Of a stretch of 13,784 nt of DNA, positions 1-6,021 are shown piece by piece (position 1 is the stretch's first letter; each line of letters opens with the position of its first letter). The DNA lies in contig DAOTXK010000084.1 of NCBI GenBank assembly GCA_034435395.1, forward strand, positions 1 through 13,784. The letters run 5' to 3'. The stretch is from DAOTXK01 sp034435395 (lineage in GTDB: Bacteria > Chloroflexota > Anaerolineae > Aggregatilineales > Ch27). The notes under the pieces were generated by a model that ran no database searches, was not told the origin of the DNA, and worked only from the letters and a program-made list of their open reading frames with translations. A program made the translations under genes and the position numbers.

Positions 1-540
1 GTGGGCGAGCAAGCCATCGGTGGTGACCACCCGGCCTTCCAGGGCCAACTCAAGCAAGACGGGTTGGATCATGCCCAACTCATTGGTATGGTCCGCCACC
101 GGCCACTGCCCAATCACCACCCCCAGCGTGTGCACCACGGCACTCACCAGGTGGCTGTTACTGGCACCCATTTTCTTGCTCACCCGCAGCATCTTGCCAT
201 CCACACTCACGCCCTGCCGCTCCTCTTTGTCCAGCGCCATGAGACGCTCGACCCACTGGCACAGTTTTTCCTCAAATAGCCCGACATCCACTAAGCGCAG
301 CACCCGATACCAACTGGCCTGCGCCGGATAGCCGTGGGCATTGAACCCCAGACTCTCAGCATACGCCTCGCCATAGTTCGGCCCACACACGACTATCGCT
401 TTGATGTTCCGGTAACCGCACATCACTGCCACACACACCAGGGTCAGCATCGCCGGCAGGGGATAGCGTTTGCCAGAGTCCTGGCGCGGATCGGGAATCT
501 CTGCCAGAATCTCCACCAGTGGCGGCACCTGTGTCGTCAT
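1..540 (-). CDS. ISAs1-family transposase, 5' part, cut by the window edge
   Basis: The reverse strand is open from an ATG at 538-540 to base 1 (180 codons), so this is the amino-terminal half of a protein that continues off the left edge. It begins MTTQVPPLVEILAEIPDPRQ, the usual opening of the DDE_Tnp_1-associated domain, with a hydrophobic segment at residues 30-42 and the SWYRVLR motif at about 76-82. The first catalytic aspartate is D114 in VSVDGKMLR. A second block, VVTTDGLLAH (D175), matches the TADALHTQ position of ISAs1 proteins, normally about 370 residues long. The enzyme should cut and join DNA at the element's ends. A GAGG ribosome site lies 6 nt before the ATG, inside a hairpin arm. 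Family assignment is firm; whether the copy is intact cannot be seen. The window starting inside an IS suggests a contig break at a repeat. Confidence 0.9.
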   Translation of the reverse strand, partial: MTTQVPPLVEILAEIPDPRQDSGKRYPLPAMLTLVCVAVMCGYRNIKAIVVCGPNYGEAYAESLGFNAHGYPAQASWYRVLRLVDVGLFEEKLCQWVERLMALDKEERQGVSVDGKMLRVSKKMGASNSHLVSAVVHTLGVVIGQWPVADHTNELGMIQPVLLELALEGRVVTTDGLLAH

Positions 541-541
541 C

Positions 542-591
542 GATAACCTCGCTTTCTGGAAGTTTGCACCTTACCAGCTCGCGAGGTTATC
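542..591 (-). promoter_or_regulatory. Inverted repeat that can hide the transposase ribosome site
   Basis: GATAACCTCGC (542-552) and GCGAGGTTATC (581-591) are perfect 11-bp inverted copies, and CTGG (556-559) can also pair with CCAG (574-577). On the minus strand the second arm ends 1 nt before the transposase ATG and contains its GAGG ribosome site, so an RNA read in from the 71-aa gene upstream would fold this site into a stem. Other IS elements are known to use such structures to block read-through expression; that role here is inferred. Confidence 0.6.
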
Positions 592-786
592 TCGTTTGTC
601 GAGAATGATAAAGCCCTGGCCCCGGATGGGGTTGCTGGTGTAACCGTTAGGAGCAAGATATACTGTCTTGCCGGTGGGAAGCCTCCAGGGATACCAACCT
701 TCAGCGGGATTGTCTTGGATGCCCCCAACCCACTCGATACCTCTGGAAGTAACCCTGCCGTCTTTGATCTTCAACTGTCGATTCAT
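571..786 (-). CDS. 71-aa protein of unknown function, possibly truncated
   Basis: An ATG at 784-786 follows an excellent ribosome site (AGGAGGTGA, about 4 nt upstream), which is the main reason to call a gene this short. The product begins MNRQLKIKDGRVTSRGIEW and later carries NPIRGQGFIIL. I do not recognise it. The GIEW and NPIRG pieces faintly recall the start of phage Gp37/Gp68-like proteins (GIEWTD..WNP..GC), but the cysteines are missing and the match is too weak to use. No signal peptide or membrane segment is visible. The last codons, from GAT AAC CTC GC to TGG and the stop, form one arm of the inverted repeat before the transposase, so the original carboxyl end may have been replaced when the IS arrived. 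Confidence 0.55.
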   Translation of the reverse strand: MNRQLKIKDGRVTSRGIEWVGGIQDNPAEGWYPWRLPTGKTVYLAPNGYTSNPIRGQGFIILDKRDNLASW

Positions 787-803
787 GGTTCACCTCCTCT
801 CAC

Positions 804-817
804 TTCCAGCGCTGGAA
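804..817. repeat. 14-bp perfect palindrome, copy 1
   Basis: TTCCAGCGCTGGAA is its own reverse complement. It lies 17 bp upstream of the 71-aa gene's start, just before its ribosome site. The identical 14-mer recurs at 11844-11857. It could be a regulator operator or a dispersed protein-binding site; nothing in the window tells which. Confidence 0.6.
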
Positions 818-868
818 AATACCGGACAGGGTGTCCCACATTGCGATGCTGAGTCACCGCCCTGCCAA

Positions 869-941
869 CGCCCGATCTGGGACTCGAACCCAGAACCTTC
901 CGTGTACAAGACGGTTGCTCCACCTGTTAAGCTAACCGGGC
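869..941 (-). tRNA. trnT: tRNA-Thr (anticodon UGU)
   Basis: Read on the minus strand, 73 nt fold as a standard cloverleaf. The acceptor arm GCCCGGU pairs with AUCGGGC (one G-U). The D stem is GCUU/GAGC with GG in its loop. The anticodon loop CUUGUAC places UGU at 34-36, reading ACA (Thr). The T arm is CUGGG-UUCGAGU-CCCAG. There is an A27-A43 mismatch at the base of the anticodon stem, the discriminator base is G where A is common for bacterial tRNA-Thr, and no CCA is encoded. Otherwise it looks functional. Confidence 0.93.
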
Positions 942-975
942 AGGTAGGGGAAGGAGTCGCAGCCCCCTCCCCCGC

Positions 976-1335
976 TCACTCGTCATGGCCGTCTACCCAC
1001 AAAAACGGGTAGAGCACAGCCAGCTCTTCTCTCATGGCTGGCCTGACCTCAACAACCCATCGGATGGCGCGATCCGTCACCACGTAGCGGGTCCCCCTGG
1101 TTTGGCCGTACTTGACCACGAAACCAAGGGCCCGCATGGCCATCATGCTGATGTTGTAGTAGATACCTTTGGCCTCCAGGTGGAGCTCCTTGCGGATGCT
1201 CTGAGAGGAAGCTCCCCTCTTTTTCTGGGCCAGGTAGAGGATGATAGCAATGATCACGTCGCGCAGGGTCTGGGCGCTCGCGACAATAGCTGTAAGGTTT
1301 TGTGGCGAATGACTACGCGAATCCGTGTCGCTCAC
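976..1335 (-). CDS. Winged-helix DNA-binding protein, putative regulator
   Basis: The 119-residue product starts at a GTG (1333-1335) behind a purine-rich GGGGGGAG stretch. After a polar leader of about 20 residues, residues 23-90 read like a small winged helix-turn-helix: a helix with LRDVIIAIILYLAQ, an SSQSIRKEL helix, a likely recognition helix around GIYYNISMMAMRALG, and a wing ending GTRYVVTDRAIRW. Such folds bind DNA as dimers. No ligand domain or membrane segment is present. It follows the 520-aa gene on the same strand with a 79-nt gap that holds a 16-bp palindrome and a plausible -10, so self-regulation is likely. Exact family unknown; the DNA-binding role is inferred from the pattern. 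Confidence 0.7.
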   Translation of the reverse strand: MSDTDSRSHSPQNLTAIVASAQTLRDVIIAIILYLAQKKRGASSQSIRKELHLEAKGIYYNISMMAMRALGFVVKYGQTRGTRYVVTDRAIRWVVEVRPAMREELAVLYPFLWVDGHDE

Positions 1336-1352
1336 TCCCCCCCAACCCCCCT

Positions 1353-1393
1353 CATATAGCCCCTTTTCAGCAGGTAAAGAGTGCCAGCACTCT
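1353..1393 (-). promoter_or_regulatory. Candidate promoter and operator of the wHTH gene
   Basis: AGAGTGC-CA-GCACTCT (1378-1393) is a perfect 7-bp inverted repeat with a 2-bp centre. On the minus strand a -10-like TATATG (1353-1358) lies 19 bp downstream, so the palindrome covers the -35 region. This is the geometry expected of a repressor site in front of a wHTH gene that starts at 1335. Confidence 0.45.
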
Positions 1394-1414
1394 TGTGGGT
1401 GGAAAAAGAGTCTC

Positions 1415-2977
1415 CTAGCCCCCTATAACCCTCTCCCTCCAGTGCTGCCGGTGGCGCTCCTCCCCCCGCCGCCACACGTACTCCTTTTTGATCGAGGTCC
1501 GCTCCCAGGCCCCTGTCTCCAGCTCCCCGTTCAGCGCCAGCTCGTAGATGGCGTGCCCGTGGCGGTCCATGCCCCGGAACACGTAACGCGGCGTCTCTGG
1601 ACTGACCACCTCCTCCACCCTGCGCCCCTGCCGCGCTTCGCGCTTCAGAAAGCGCCGCCAGGCGTCCACGTTGGCGAAGTAGCGCCGCACCACCCAGTGG
1701 TCTCTGCCAAAGGCCAGGGCCCGCTCGGAGCGGTTGCCAGCACGGTTCTCAGCAGGTCGGGTAGCACGGATCACCTTCGCCGCGGCCACGCGGGCCTTAC
1801 GCGACTGTCCCTTGTGGGGGTGTTGGCGCACCAGATGCGTCCGGTAAACGTTGCTCTGACGCCAGCGCAGGCGCACCTCATGGCGCTGCGTCAGGTAGCT
1901 GTAGGCATGGTGGGGAAGATAGTCCAGGAGCCGGTCGTCATCCAGCGGGTTGACCGCCGTCTGGGCATAGGAGGGAATGACCTCGATGGTCCGGCGGAGC
2001 AGTTTTTCCCAGTGGCGGAGGCTGTCCGCCGTGCAGCCAAACAGGGTGGCGAGCGTCTGGCGGGCGATTTTGGGATTCTCGCGATAGGTCAGCCAGCCGG
2101 CGTACAGCCAGGCTTTGAAGTGCTTCAGGTCGCCATCCACGGGCACGTACACCGCCCGCACCCCCGGGTAGTTGGTTCGCACCAGGTCGGGGTTGCCCCT
2201 CAACGCCTGCTCCGCCAGCTGCGCCGCCACCTTCCGATAGCTCCGCAGGTAGACAATACCCTCCGCCGAGACGTTCCAGAACAGCCCCTGCCCCCGGCGC
2301 AGCAGCCGGTTGTAGTGCCGCCGGCCGTGCCGGACCCGGTCCGCCTGGAGGGTGGCGTACAGCCGCCGGCGGTCCACCCAGCCCGGCTGGCCGAAGTGGT
2401 GGCGGGCCAGGCACCACAGGCGGAACTCGGCGACCAGGTCCAGCCCGATGGCCAGCCGTCCCAACTCCGGGTCTACCCGGACTTCCAGAGGTGTTTCGTC
2501 ATCAGGGTCTATCGCCGTGCCGCGGACGCGAGCGAGGTAGTGGGTGTTCCACCGGTGCGTCTCGGCTGGCGCAGGGTTGTCAGGCGATGCCGGTGACGGG
2601 GGCGCTAATCGTGCCAGGATGCGAGCGCGGTCGGCGCCGGTCTGCTGGTCGGCCAGCGACCTGACGAGGGGAATCAGCTGTAGTTCATGCGCCGCGTATT
2701 TGGCCAGCTGCAAGGCGACGTAGACCCGGTCGGCGGTGCCCTGCTCCAGGTGATGGAGCAGCTGCCCAACCCGGGCCTGTATCCCACTCTGAGGATTTGA
2801 TTGTGCCGAAAAAGTCTGGTACGATTCTCTCAGCACAGCTGACGCCGCCTTCCTTACAAAGGCGCGTCTGGCTTGAGCGCTCATCAGAAAGCGGGTGCTT
2901 GATGATGAGCGGAGCTCCACAGTGGAGAGACGGCCGCTGGAGGCTTTAGAGGTGCCAAACTCAGGAGCCTTCAACAC
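1415..2977 (-). CDS. 520-aa protein of unknown function with two wHTH-like segments
   Basis: I do not recognise the family. The longest reading starts at a GTG (2975-2977) with only a weak GAAGAG upstream; the ATG of codon 32 (2882-2884, MSAQARRAF) is an equally good start, giving 489 residues. Residues 66-125 are helix-rich. Residues 200-252 (WVDRRRLYATL ... GRRHYNRLLRRGQGLFW ... IVYLRSYRKVA) look like a winged helix with a clear wing, and residues 300-330 (NPKIARQTLATLFGCTADSL) form a second helix-turn-helix. The carboxyl third is rich in Arg, Lys and His (RQHPHKGQSRKARVAAAK) and suits nucleic-acid binding. No membrane segment, Walker motif or nuclease motif is visible. By shape it could be a replication initiator or regulator of a mobile element, but that is only a guess. 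The following wHTH gene may be co-transcribed. Confidence 0.75.
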   Translation of the reverse strand: MLKAPEFGTSKASSGRLSTVELRSSSSTRFLMSAQARRAFVRKAASAVLRESYQTFSAQSNPQSGIQARVGQLLHHLEQGTADRVYVALQLAKYAAHELQLIPLVRSLADQQTGADRARILARLAPPSPASPDNPAPAETHRWNTHYLARVRGTAIDPDDETPLEVRVDPELGRLAIGLDLVAEFRLWCLARHHFGQPGWVDRRRLYATLQADRVRHGRRHYNRLLRRGQGLFWNVSAEGIVYLRSYRKVAAQLAEQALRGNPDLVRTNYPGVRAVYVPVDGDLKHFKAWLYAGWLTYRENPKIARQTLATLFGCTADSLRHWEKLLRRTIEVIPSYAQTAVNPLDDDRLLDYLPHHAYSYLTQRHEVRLRWRQSNVYRTHLVRQHPHKGQSRKARVAAAKVIRATRPAENRAGNRSERALAFGRDHWVVRRYFANVDAWRRFLKREARQGRRVEEVVSPETPRYVFRGMDRHGHAIYELALNGELETGAWERTSIKKEYVWRRGEERHRQHWRERVIGG

Positions 2978-3077
2978 CGTCTCTTCTGCGTCCTCAAACC
3001 AGATCAGCCATCCTTACCCCCACTCCAGCTGACTGGTGTTCGTGCATTCTCTTGGGGAAAGATGAGAAAATGCAAAA

Positions 3078-3106
3078 CACCACCGATTGGACTTGCGCCG
3101 GTGGTG
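3078..3106. terminator. Bidirectional terminator-type hairpin 1
   Basis: CACCACCG (3078-3085) pairs perfectly with CGGTGGTG (3099-3106), with AAAA just before and CTTTT just after. It has the form of an intrinsic terminator on either strand. The 13-nt loop is longer than usual. Confidence 0.65.
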
Positions 3107-3127
3107 CTTTTCGTGTAAAATGCAACA

Positions 3128-3210
3128 TGAAGCACACCGGAAGTGTGCGCTCTTCCCAAAAAGCGACTTCCGCAAGTCATTTGAAAAACGCCGCCGCTAA
3201 CGGCGTTTTT
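3128..3210 (+). ncRNA. Possible small RNA ending in a terminator
   Basis: A weak promoter (TTGCGC at 3093-3098, 17 bp, TAAAAT at 3116-3121) would start RNA near 3128. The next 80 nt fold as three hairpins: GCACAC-CGGAA-GTGTGC (3132-3148), GACTT-CCGC-AAGTC (3165-3178) and the terminator at 3184-3210. The -35 is poor (3 of 6), so this is a candidate only. Confidence 0.3.
3184..3210. terminator. Bidirectional intrinsic terminator 2
   Basis: AAAAACGCCG (3184-3193) pairs with CGGCGTTTTT (3201-3210) around a 7-nt loop (CCGCTAA). A GC stem of 5 bp extended by an A/T run on both sides is a textbook intrinsic terminator in either direction. Confidence 0.85.
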
Positions 3211-3351
3211 GCTTGTATATGGCTGTGGGCACCGGGGAAAGTTCAGCCCGGCACCGCTGCGCCTATCTTACACCGCCTGCGGCAAATAAACAACTTTCTA
3301 ACCCTGACTCGCTCGATCTTCTCTCTTCCCGACACCTCGTATATCCCAAAA

Positions 3352-3371
3352 ACCCCGGCCCCAACCGGGGT
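3352..3371. terminator. Bidirectional intrinsic terminator 3
   Basis: ACCCCGG (3352-3358) pairs with CCGGGGT (3365-3371) around CCCCAA, with AAAA before and CTTTT after. On the minus strand it lies about 105 nt past the stop of the 64-aa gene and is the likely end of that operon. Confidence 0.85.
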
Positions 3372-3430
3372 CTTTTCGCGTGTATCCGTTCCCTGCTGAT
3401 GGTTACGAAACTCGTCTCAACAGCCCTGAT

Positions 3431-3449
3431 CCGCCGTCCTGATCGGCGG
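3431..3449. repeat. GC hairpin without a T run
   Basis: CCGCCG (3431-3436) pairs with CGGCGG (3444-3449) over a 7-nt loop. No T run follows on either strand, so it is more likely an RNA end protector or a protein site than a terminator. It lies 27 nt past the stop of the 64-aa gene. Confidence 0.45.
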
Positions 3450-3475
3450 TGAAAACAGGTCTCACACCACATCCC

Positions 3476-3670
3476 TCAACTGCTGATCCCCCTGCCCTGT
3501 TTGTATACGAAATTCGTTGCTTCGGCCTGCTGGCGCGCCCGGAAGGCTCTGATCTTGTGGGTGTGATTGACATACTTTCGGGGCCGTCCGATGCCGCTGT
3601 ACGTGATGGTCTGGCCGCAGCCACAGGCACATCCGTAAGTGTCCCCCGGACGGGGTTCCCACCCTGGCAT
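3476..3670 (-). CDS. 64-aa Cys-rich basic protein, zinc-binding-like
   Basis: The ATG at 3668-3670 lies 26 nt past the stop of the membrane-protein gene on the same strand. This frame stays open upstream inside that gene, so a start such as the CTG overlapping its stop cannot be excluded. The product has a compact cysteine motif, YGCACGCGQTI (residues 12-22), then GRPRKYVNHTHKIRAFRARQ (29-48). A Cys cluster followed by GRPRKY and an Arg-rich helix is a pattern I associate with small metal-binding, nucleic-acid-contacting domains; the second ligand pair here would be His rather than Cys. Function unknown. The close spacing makes co-expression with the membrane protein very likely. I am fairly sure the carboxyl part is a real reading frame and less sure of the start. 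Confidence 0.6.
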   Translation of the reverse strand: MPGWEPRPGDTYGCACGCGQTITYSGIGRPRKYVNHTHKIRAFRARQQAEATNFVYKQGRGISS

Positions 3671-3696
3671 GTCCTGCCAGCGCTGCCCGCCGAATC

Positions 3697-4680
3697 TCAG
3701 CTGTCCCGGTTCCCGTTCCCCCGGATCGGCTCCCCGATTTCCGTCAGGTCCTGCGTGGTGGGGACCGCCGCCGGCGGCAGCAACCCGGAAGCAGCCGCCG
3801 GCGCTGTCGTAGGGCGCAGCAGGTCTTCCCCGATGTCCGGGTCGAACCACTCGTCGGCCCGCATCTCCCGCAGCACCAGCGCCGTCCACTCCGCCCGGCT
3901 CAGCGTGGCCATCACCTCCTCCCGCTGCGTCTTGCCCCGGCCCCTGCTGTTGACCTCGATCAGCTTCTCCCGCAGGGCGCTGGCGTAGGCCGCCCGCCAG
4001 CCCGCCGCCTTCTCCGGCTCGGCCGTCGCCTGCACCCACTCCCGCAGCGCTTCCTGGTAGGCTCGCTCGTTGGCGTGCCGCCGCTCCAGGCTGGCCAGGA
4101 TCAGCGGCTCGGCCATCAGGGCGATGAACACGGCGGTGAGCGGCGGGGTCAGCGTCAGCAGCCAGGAGAAAAAGTCGCCGGGCCGGGTGACGTGGGCGTT
4201 GGCGGTCACCGCCACCACCACCCCCAGCACCATCGGCAGCAGCATCAGGGCCTGCCAGCCCCGCCGGCCCTTGAGCATCACCCGGGCGGTGAAGGCGCTC
4301 ATGATGGTCAGGAACTCGGCCAGCAGCGGCACGGCGATCCCCACCACGATGGCCTGGATGTCCACCCCGGGTCCGTCCCCCATGACGGTCAGGAAGTTGT
4401 CCCGCCCGGCGGTGAAGACGTTGAAGAAGCTGGCCAGCGTGGCCACGGTGAAGATCAGCGCCAGCCCGGTCACAATCAGGGCCGACAGCCAGCGCGGGTA
4501 CTCGGACAGGGTGTGGCCTTCGAAGTCGGCCCGCTCCGGCTTTTTGCCGTAGGCGCGTTTGACCCGGTCCCGCGCCACATCGCGGGCCTCCTGGCGCTGG
4601 TCGCCGTCCAGGCCGAGCAGGGCCGCCTGGATCTCCCCCCAGCGCGTTTCCTGGTTGACGAGAGCGGTCTGGTCGGTCAT
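3697..4680 (-). CDS. Four-helix membrane protein of unknown function
   Basis: I chose the ATG at 4678-4680 because AAGGAGAG lies 9 nt upstream; an open extension to 4764 has no such site. The 327-residue product has a charged amino domain (1-62), four likely membrane helices (about 65-88, 106-131, 142-162 and 171-197), and a soluble carboxyl half. That half has a long helical region (198-245), a basic GRGKTQREEV stretch and a Pro/Ala-rich tail (290-310). There is no signal peptide, ATP-binding or protease motif. The charged domain before the first helix and the even number of helices suggest both ends are cytoplasmic. I do not recognise the family. It is followed by the 64-aa Cys-rich gene and diverges from the MerR-like operon. 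Codon use is strongly G/C at third positions, like its neighbours. Confidence 0.8.
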   Translation of the reverse strand: MTDQTALVNQETRWGEIQAALLGLDGDQRQEARDVARDRVKRAYGKKPERADFEGHTLSEYPRWLSALIVTGLALIFTVATLASFFNVFTAGRDNFLTVMGDGPGVDIQAIVVGIAVPLLAEFLTIMSAFTARVMLKGRRGWQALMLLPMVLGVVVAVTANAHVTRPGDFFSWLLTLTPPLTAVFIALMAEPLILASLERRHANERAYQEALREWVQATAEPEKAAGWRAAYASALREKLIEVNSRGRGKTQREEVMATLSRAEWTALVLREMRADEWFDPDIGEDLLRPTTAPAAASGLLPPAAVPTTQDLTEIGEPIRGNGNRDS

Positions 4681-4731
4681 GGTGAAATCTCTCCTTGTTG
4701 GGTATTGTGTGAGACAGAACGGAAACGAAGA

Positions 4732-4763
4732 TGCCCGCAGGGCTCGCGCGCAGATCGCGGGCA
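4732..4763 (-). promoter_or_regulatory. Leader hairpin before the membrane-protein gene
   Basis: TGCCCGC (4732-4738) pairs perfectly with GCGGGCA (4757-4763). On the minus strand the hairpin would sit in the 5' leader, about 50 nt before the ATG. No T run follows on that strand. Confidence 0.4.
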
Positions 4764-4764
4764 C

Positions 4765-4793
4765 TTGGAACCGCGGTCGATCTCTGGTATACT
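4765..4793 (+). promoter_or_regulatory. Sigma-70-type promoter
   Basis: TTGGAA (4765-4770), a spacer of exactly 17 bp, and TATACT (4788-4793) match the consensus at 4 of 6 and 5 of 6 positions. The expected start, near 4800, coincides with the first base of a hairpin. It drives the candidate RNA below and perhaps, by read-through, the operon at 5012. Confidence 0.6.
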
Positions 4794-4799
4794 TACAGC

Positions 4800-4872
4800 A
4801 TCACAGACGCCTGCTATGCGCTGTGATCACCGCCGGAAGTGCTGCCTACACTGTCCGGCGCTTTGCATTTTA
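4800..4872 (+). ncRNA. Candidate twin-hairpin small RNA or attenuating leader
   Basis: Directly after the promoter, hairpin 1 pairs ATCACAG with CTGTGAT (4800-4827), continuing past a bulged A into CGC/GCG with loop CTGCTAT. Hairpin 2 (4831-4860) pairs CGCCGGA with TCCGGCG and, past a bulged G, AGTG with CACT, with loop CTGCCTA. It is followed by CTTTGCATTTTA, which is terminator-like. Both hairpins thus have a 7-bp outer stem, one bulge, a short inner stem and a 7-nt loop beginning CTGC. I know no RNA family with this form. It could be a free small RNA of about 70 nt or a leader that controls the gene starting 140 nt downstream. Confidence 0.5.
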
Positions 4873-5011
4873 TGGTATGTTAGAAGTGTACCACCGAGTT
4901 GTCGACAGGACAAGCGGATTTGCCGACTGAAAGTCGTTAGGAAACAGTTTTGCCGCTATTCATCGAGTATACACGACTTACGATTTAACACTCGGCAAAC
5001 GGAGGTCAATA

Positions 5012-5623
5012 GTGAGAACAAAAGACCTGGCGGAATGGCTTGACATCTCCACAAGCACGGTCAAAACCTGGACACGAGAGTTCGCCGAGTATCTCAGCGC
5101 CACTGCCCACGGCGGCGACGGGCAGTATCGTTATTTTGAAAAGCGCGATGCCGAGGTCATGGCCCACATCGCCCGGCTACGAAACCAGAATAAGTCCTGG
5201 GATGAGATTCATGCCGAGCTGGCGCGGTTAAAAGAAAACAATTATTCAGACCTGCCGGAGATGGATGTCCAACCGCCCAGCGTGCCGGTGCCCATGGTCC
5301 CCGAACTGGCCGCCAAGGCAGCTGTCGAACGCGAACGGCACGAGTTGACGCGCCGCATCGTCGAACTGCAGGACCGCGTCATCGACCTGGAGACACTCCT
5401 AGAACAAGAGCGGCTGGCCCACAGCGAGACACGAGAGCGCCTGACCCAGGAACTCATGCAGACACGAGAGGATTTGGGCATCGCCCAAGGCCAGTTACAG
5501 GCCATTGAAACTGCTGAAGGACGGGCACGGCGCCTCATGGTGATAGGCCTGATCGCCATCGCTGTTGTGGCCATCGTGCTGCTGGCCGCCGTGCTGCTGC
5601 TGGCGCTGGACGGAGCAGGGTAA
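5012..5623 (+). CDS. MerR-type HTH, coiled coil and membrane anchor protein
   Basis: GTG start with GGAGGT 6 nt upstream. Residues 1-72 are a MerR-like winged helix: LAEWLDISTSTVKTWTREF is the helix-turn-helix, GQYRYFEKRDAEVMAHI the wing and next helix, and SWDEIHAELARLK the end of the domain. Residues 102-172 are charged, heptad-like and probably a coiled coil (ERERHELTRRIVELQDRVID). A hydrophobic helix at 175-199 ends the 203-residue protein, so the DNA-binding part should face the cytoplasm while held at the membrane. Classical MerR proteins are soluble and sense ligands through the coiled coil; this layout is known in scattered bacterial proteins but its signal is not. The next gene encodes another single-span protein. 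The small hairpin CGACT-GAA-AGTCG (4924-4936) upstream may be an operator. Confidence 0.85.
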   Translation: MRTKDLAEWLDISTSTVKTWTREFAEYLSATAHGGDGQYRYFEKRDAEVMAHIARLRNQNKSWDEIHAELARLKENNYSDLPEMDVQPPSVPVPMVPELAAKAAVERERHELTRRIVELQDRVIDLETLLEQERLAHSETRERLTQELMQTREDLGIAQGQLQAIETAEGRARRLMVIGLIAIAVVAIVLLAAVLLLALDGAG

Positions 5624-5678
5624 GGGGTGTGTTGATCATCACCCTCCCAGGGATTGGCGTGCCAAGGAGAGTAGGGAG

Positions 5679-5924
5679 ATGGTCGATAAGGAGCCAAAGA
5701 AGGCGAGTCGCGAAGCCTCAGATGAAAACACCGCCGCGCAGAACCGACACGAACGGGAAACGCCAGAATCGCGGCTGGGCCGGCCCGAACACTTTCCCCA
5801 AAAGGTGGGCGAGCGGGTGGTCAAGGTGGCCTACCAAGTCATCTGGCCGTGGGTGATCATGCTGCTGTTGGGCGCGCTCCTGGTGCTCCTGTACGAGCTG
5901 CTCCAGTCGTTGTCAGTCCACTGA
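5679..5924 (+). CDS. Small single-span membrane protein, 81 aa
   Basis: The ATG at 5679 has AAGGAG 10 nt upstream and starts 55 nt after the previous stop; an in-frame extension to 5565 runs inside the previous gene and has no ribosome site. Residues 1-45 are highly charged (KEPKKASREASDENTAAQ) and look disordered. Residues 46-53 lead into one membrane helix at about 54-76 (VIWPWVIMLLLGALLVLLYE), with a tail of five residues outside. The positive charge before the helix favours the amino end in the cytoplasm. It has no recognisable domain. Its position between a membrane-tethered regulator and a secreted enzyme suggests a small partner or adaptor, which is inference only. Confidence 0.75.
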   Translation: MVDKEPKKASREASDENTAAQNRHERETPESRLGRPEHFPQKVGERVVKVAYQVIWPWVIMLLLGALLVLLYELLQSLSVH

Positions 5925-6021
5925 CCAAGCGCACGCAGAGTTCTTGTCGTCCGCCCTCGACAGGTTGGCCCGGGAGGTCCAGGGCCCCCGCGCCCAGGAA
6001 ACTGCCCGCACAGGAACAGGG

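Larger units (their letters stand above)
2978..3475. other. Non-coding stretch rich in hairpins
   Basis: No convincing gene lies between the 520-aa gene start and the stop of the 64-aa gene. Short open frames here have no ribosome sites and no protein-like composition. The stretch instead holds hairpins at 3078-3106, 3132-3148, 3165-3178, 3184-3210, 3352-3371 and 3431-3449. Three of these are flanked by A runs on the left and T runs on the right, so they can terminate on both strands. After each of those three comes a similar T-rich segment with a GTGTA/TTGTA core. Confidence 0.7.

Noticed and set aside
869..941. Integration site of a mobile element at the tRNA 3' end
   Set aside because: I looked for a second copy of the tRNA 3' end elsewhere in the window and for an integrase gene and found neither.
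1378..1393. Possible CIRCE heat-shock element
   Set aside because: CIRCE is TTAGCACTC-N9-GAGTGCTAA. Here the arms are in the opposite order with a 2-bp centre, so the resemblance is only the shared GCACTC.
1325..2596. Long plus-strand reading frame of 423 codons
   Set aside because: It lies opposite the 520-aa gene, has a Pro/Val/His-rich low-sense composition with no domain, and no ribosome site. GC-rich third positions of the minus gene keep the opposite frame open.
3671..4039. Amino extension of the 64-aa Cys-rich frame to 187 codons
   Set aside because: The extension overlaps the membrane-protein gene and is Gly/Ala-rich filler; only the part after the membrane-protein stop has protein-like motifs.
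4075..5043. Plus-strand frame of 322 codons
   Set aside because: Its first part is a run of Gly, His, Gln and Pro opposite the membrane protein, typical of an antisense shadow, and it crosses the promoter and hairpins of the divergent region.
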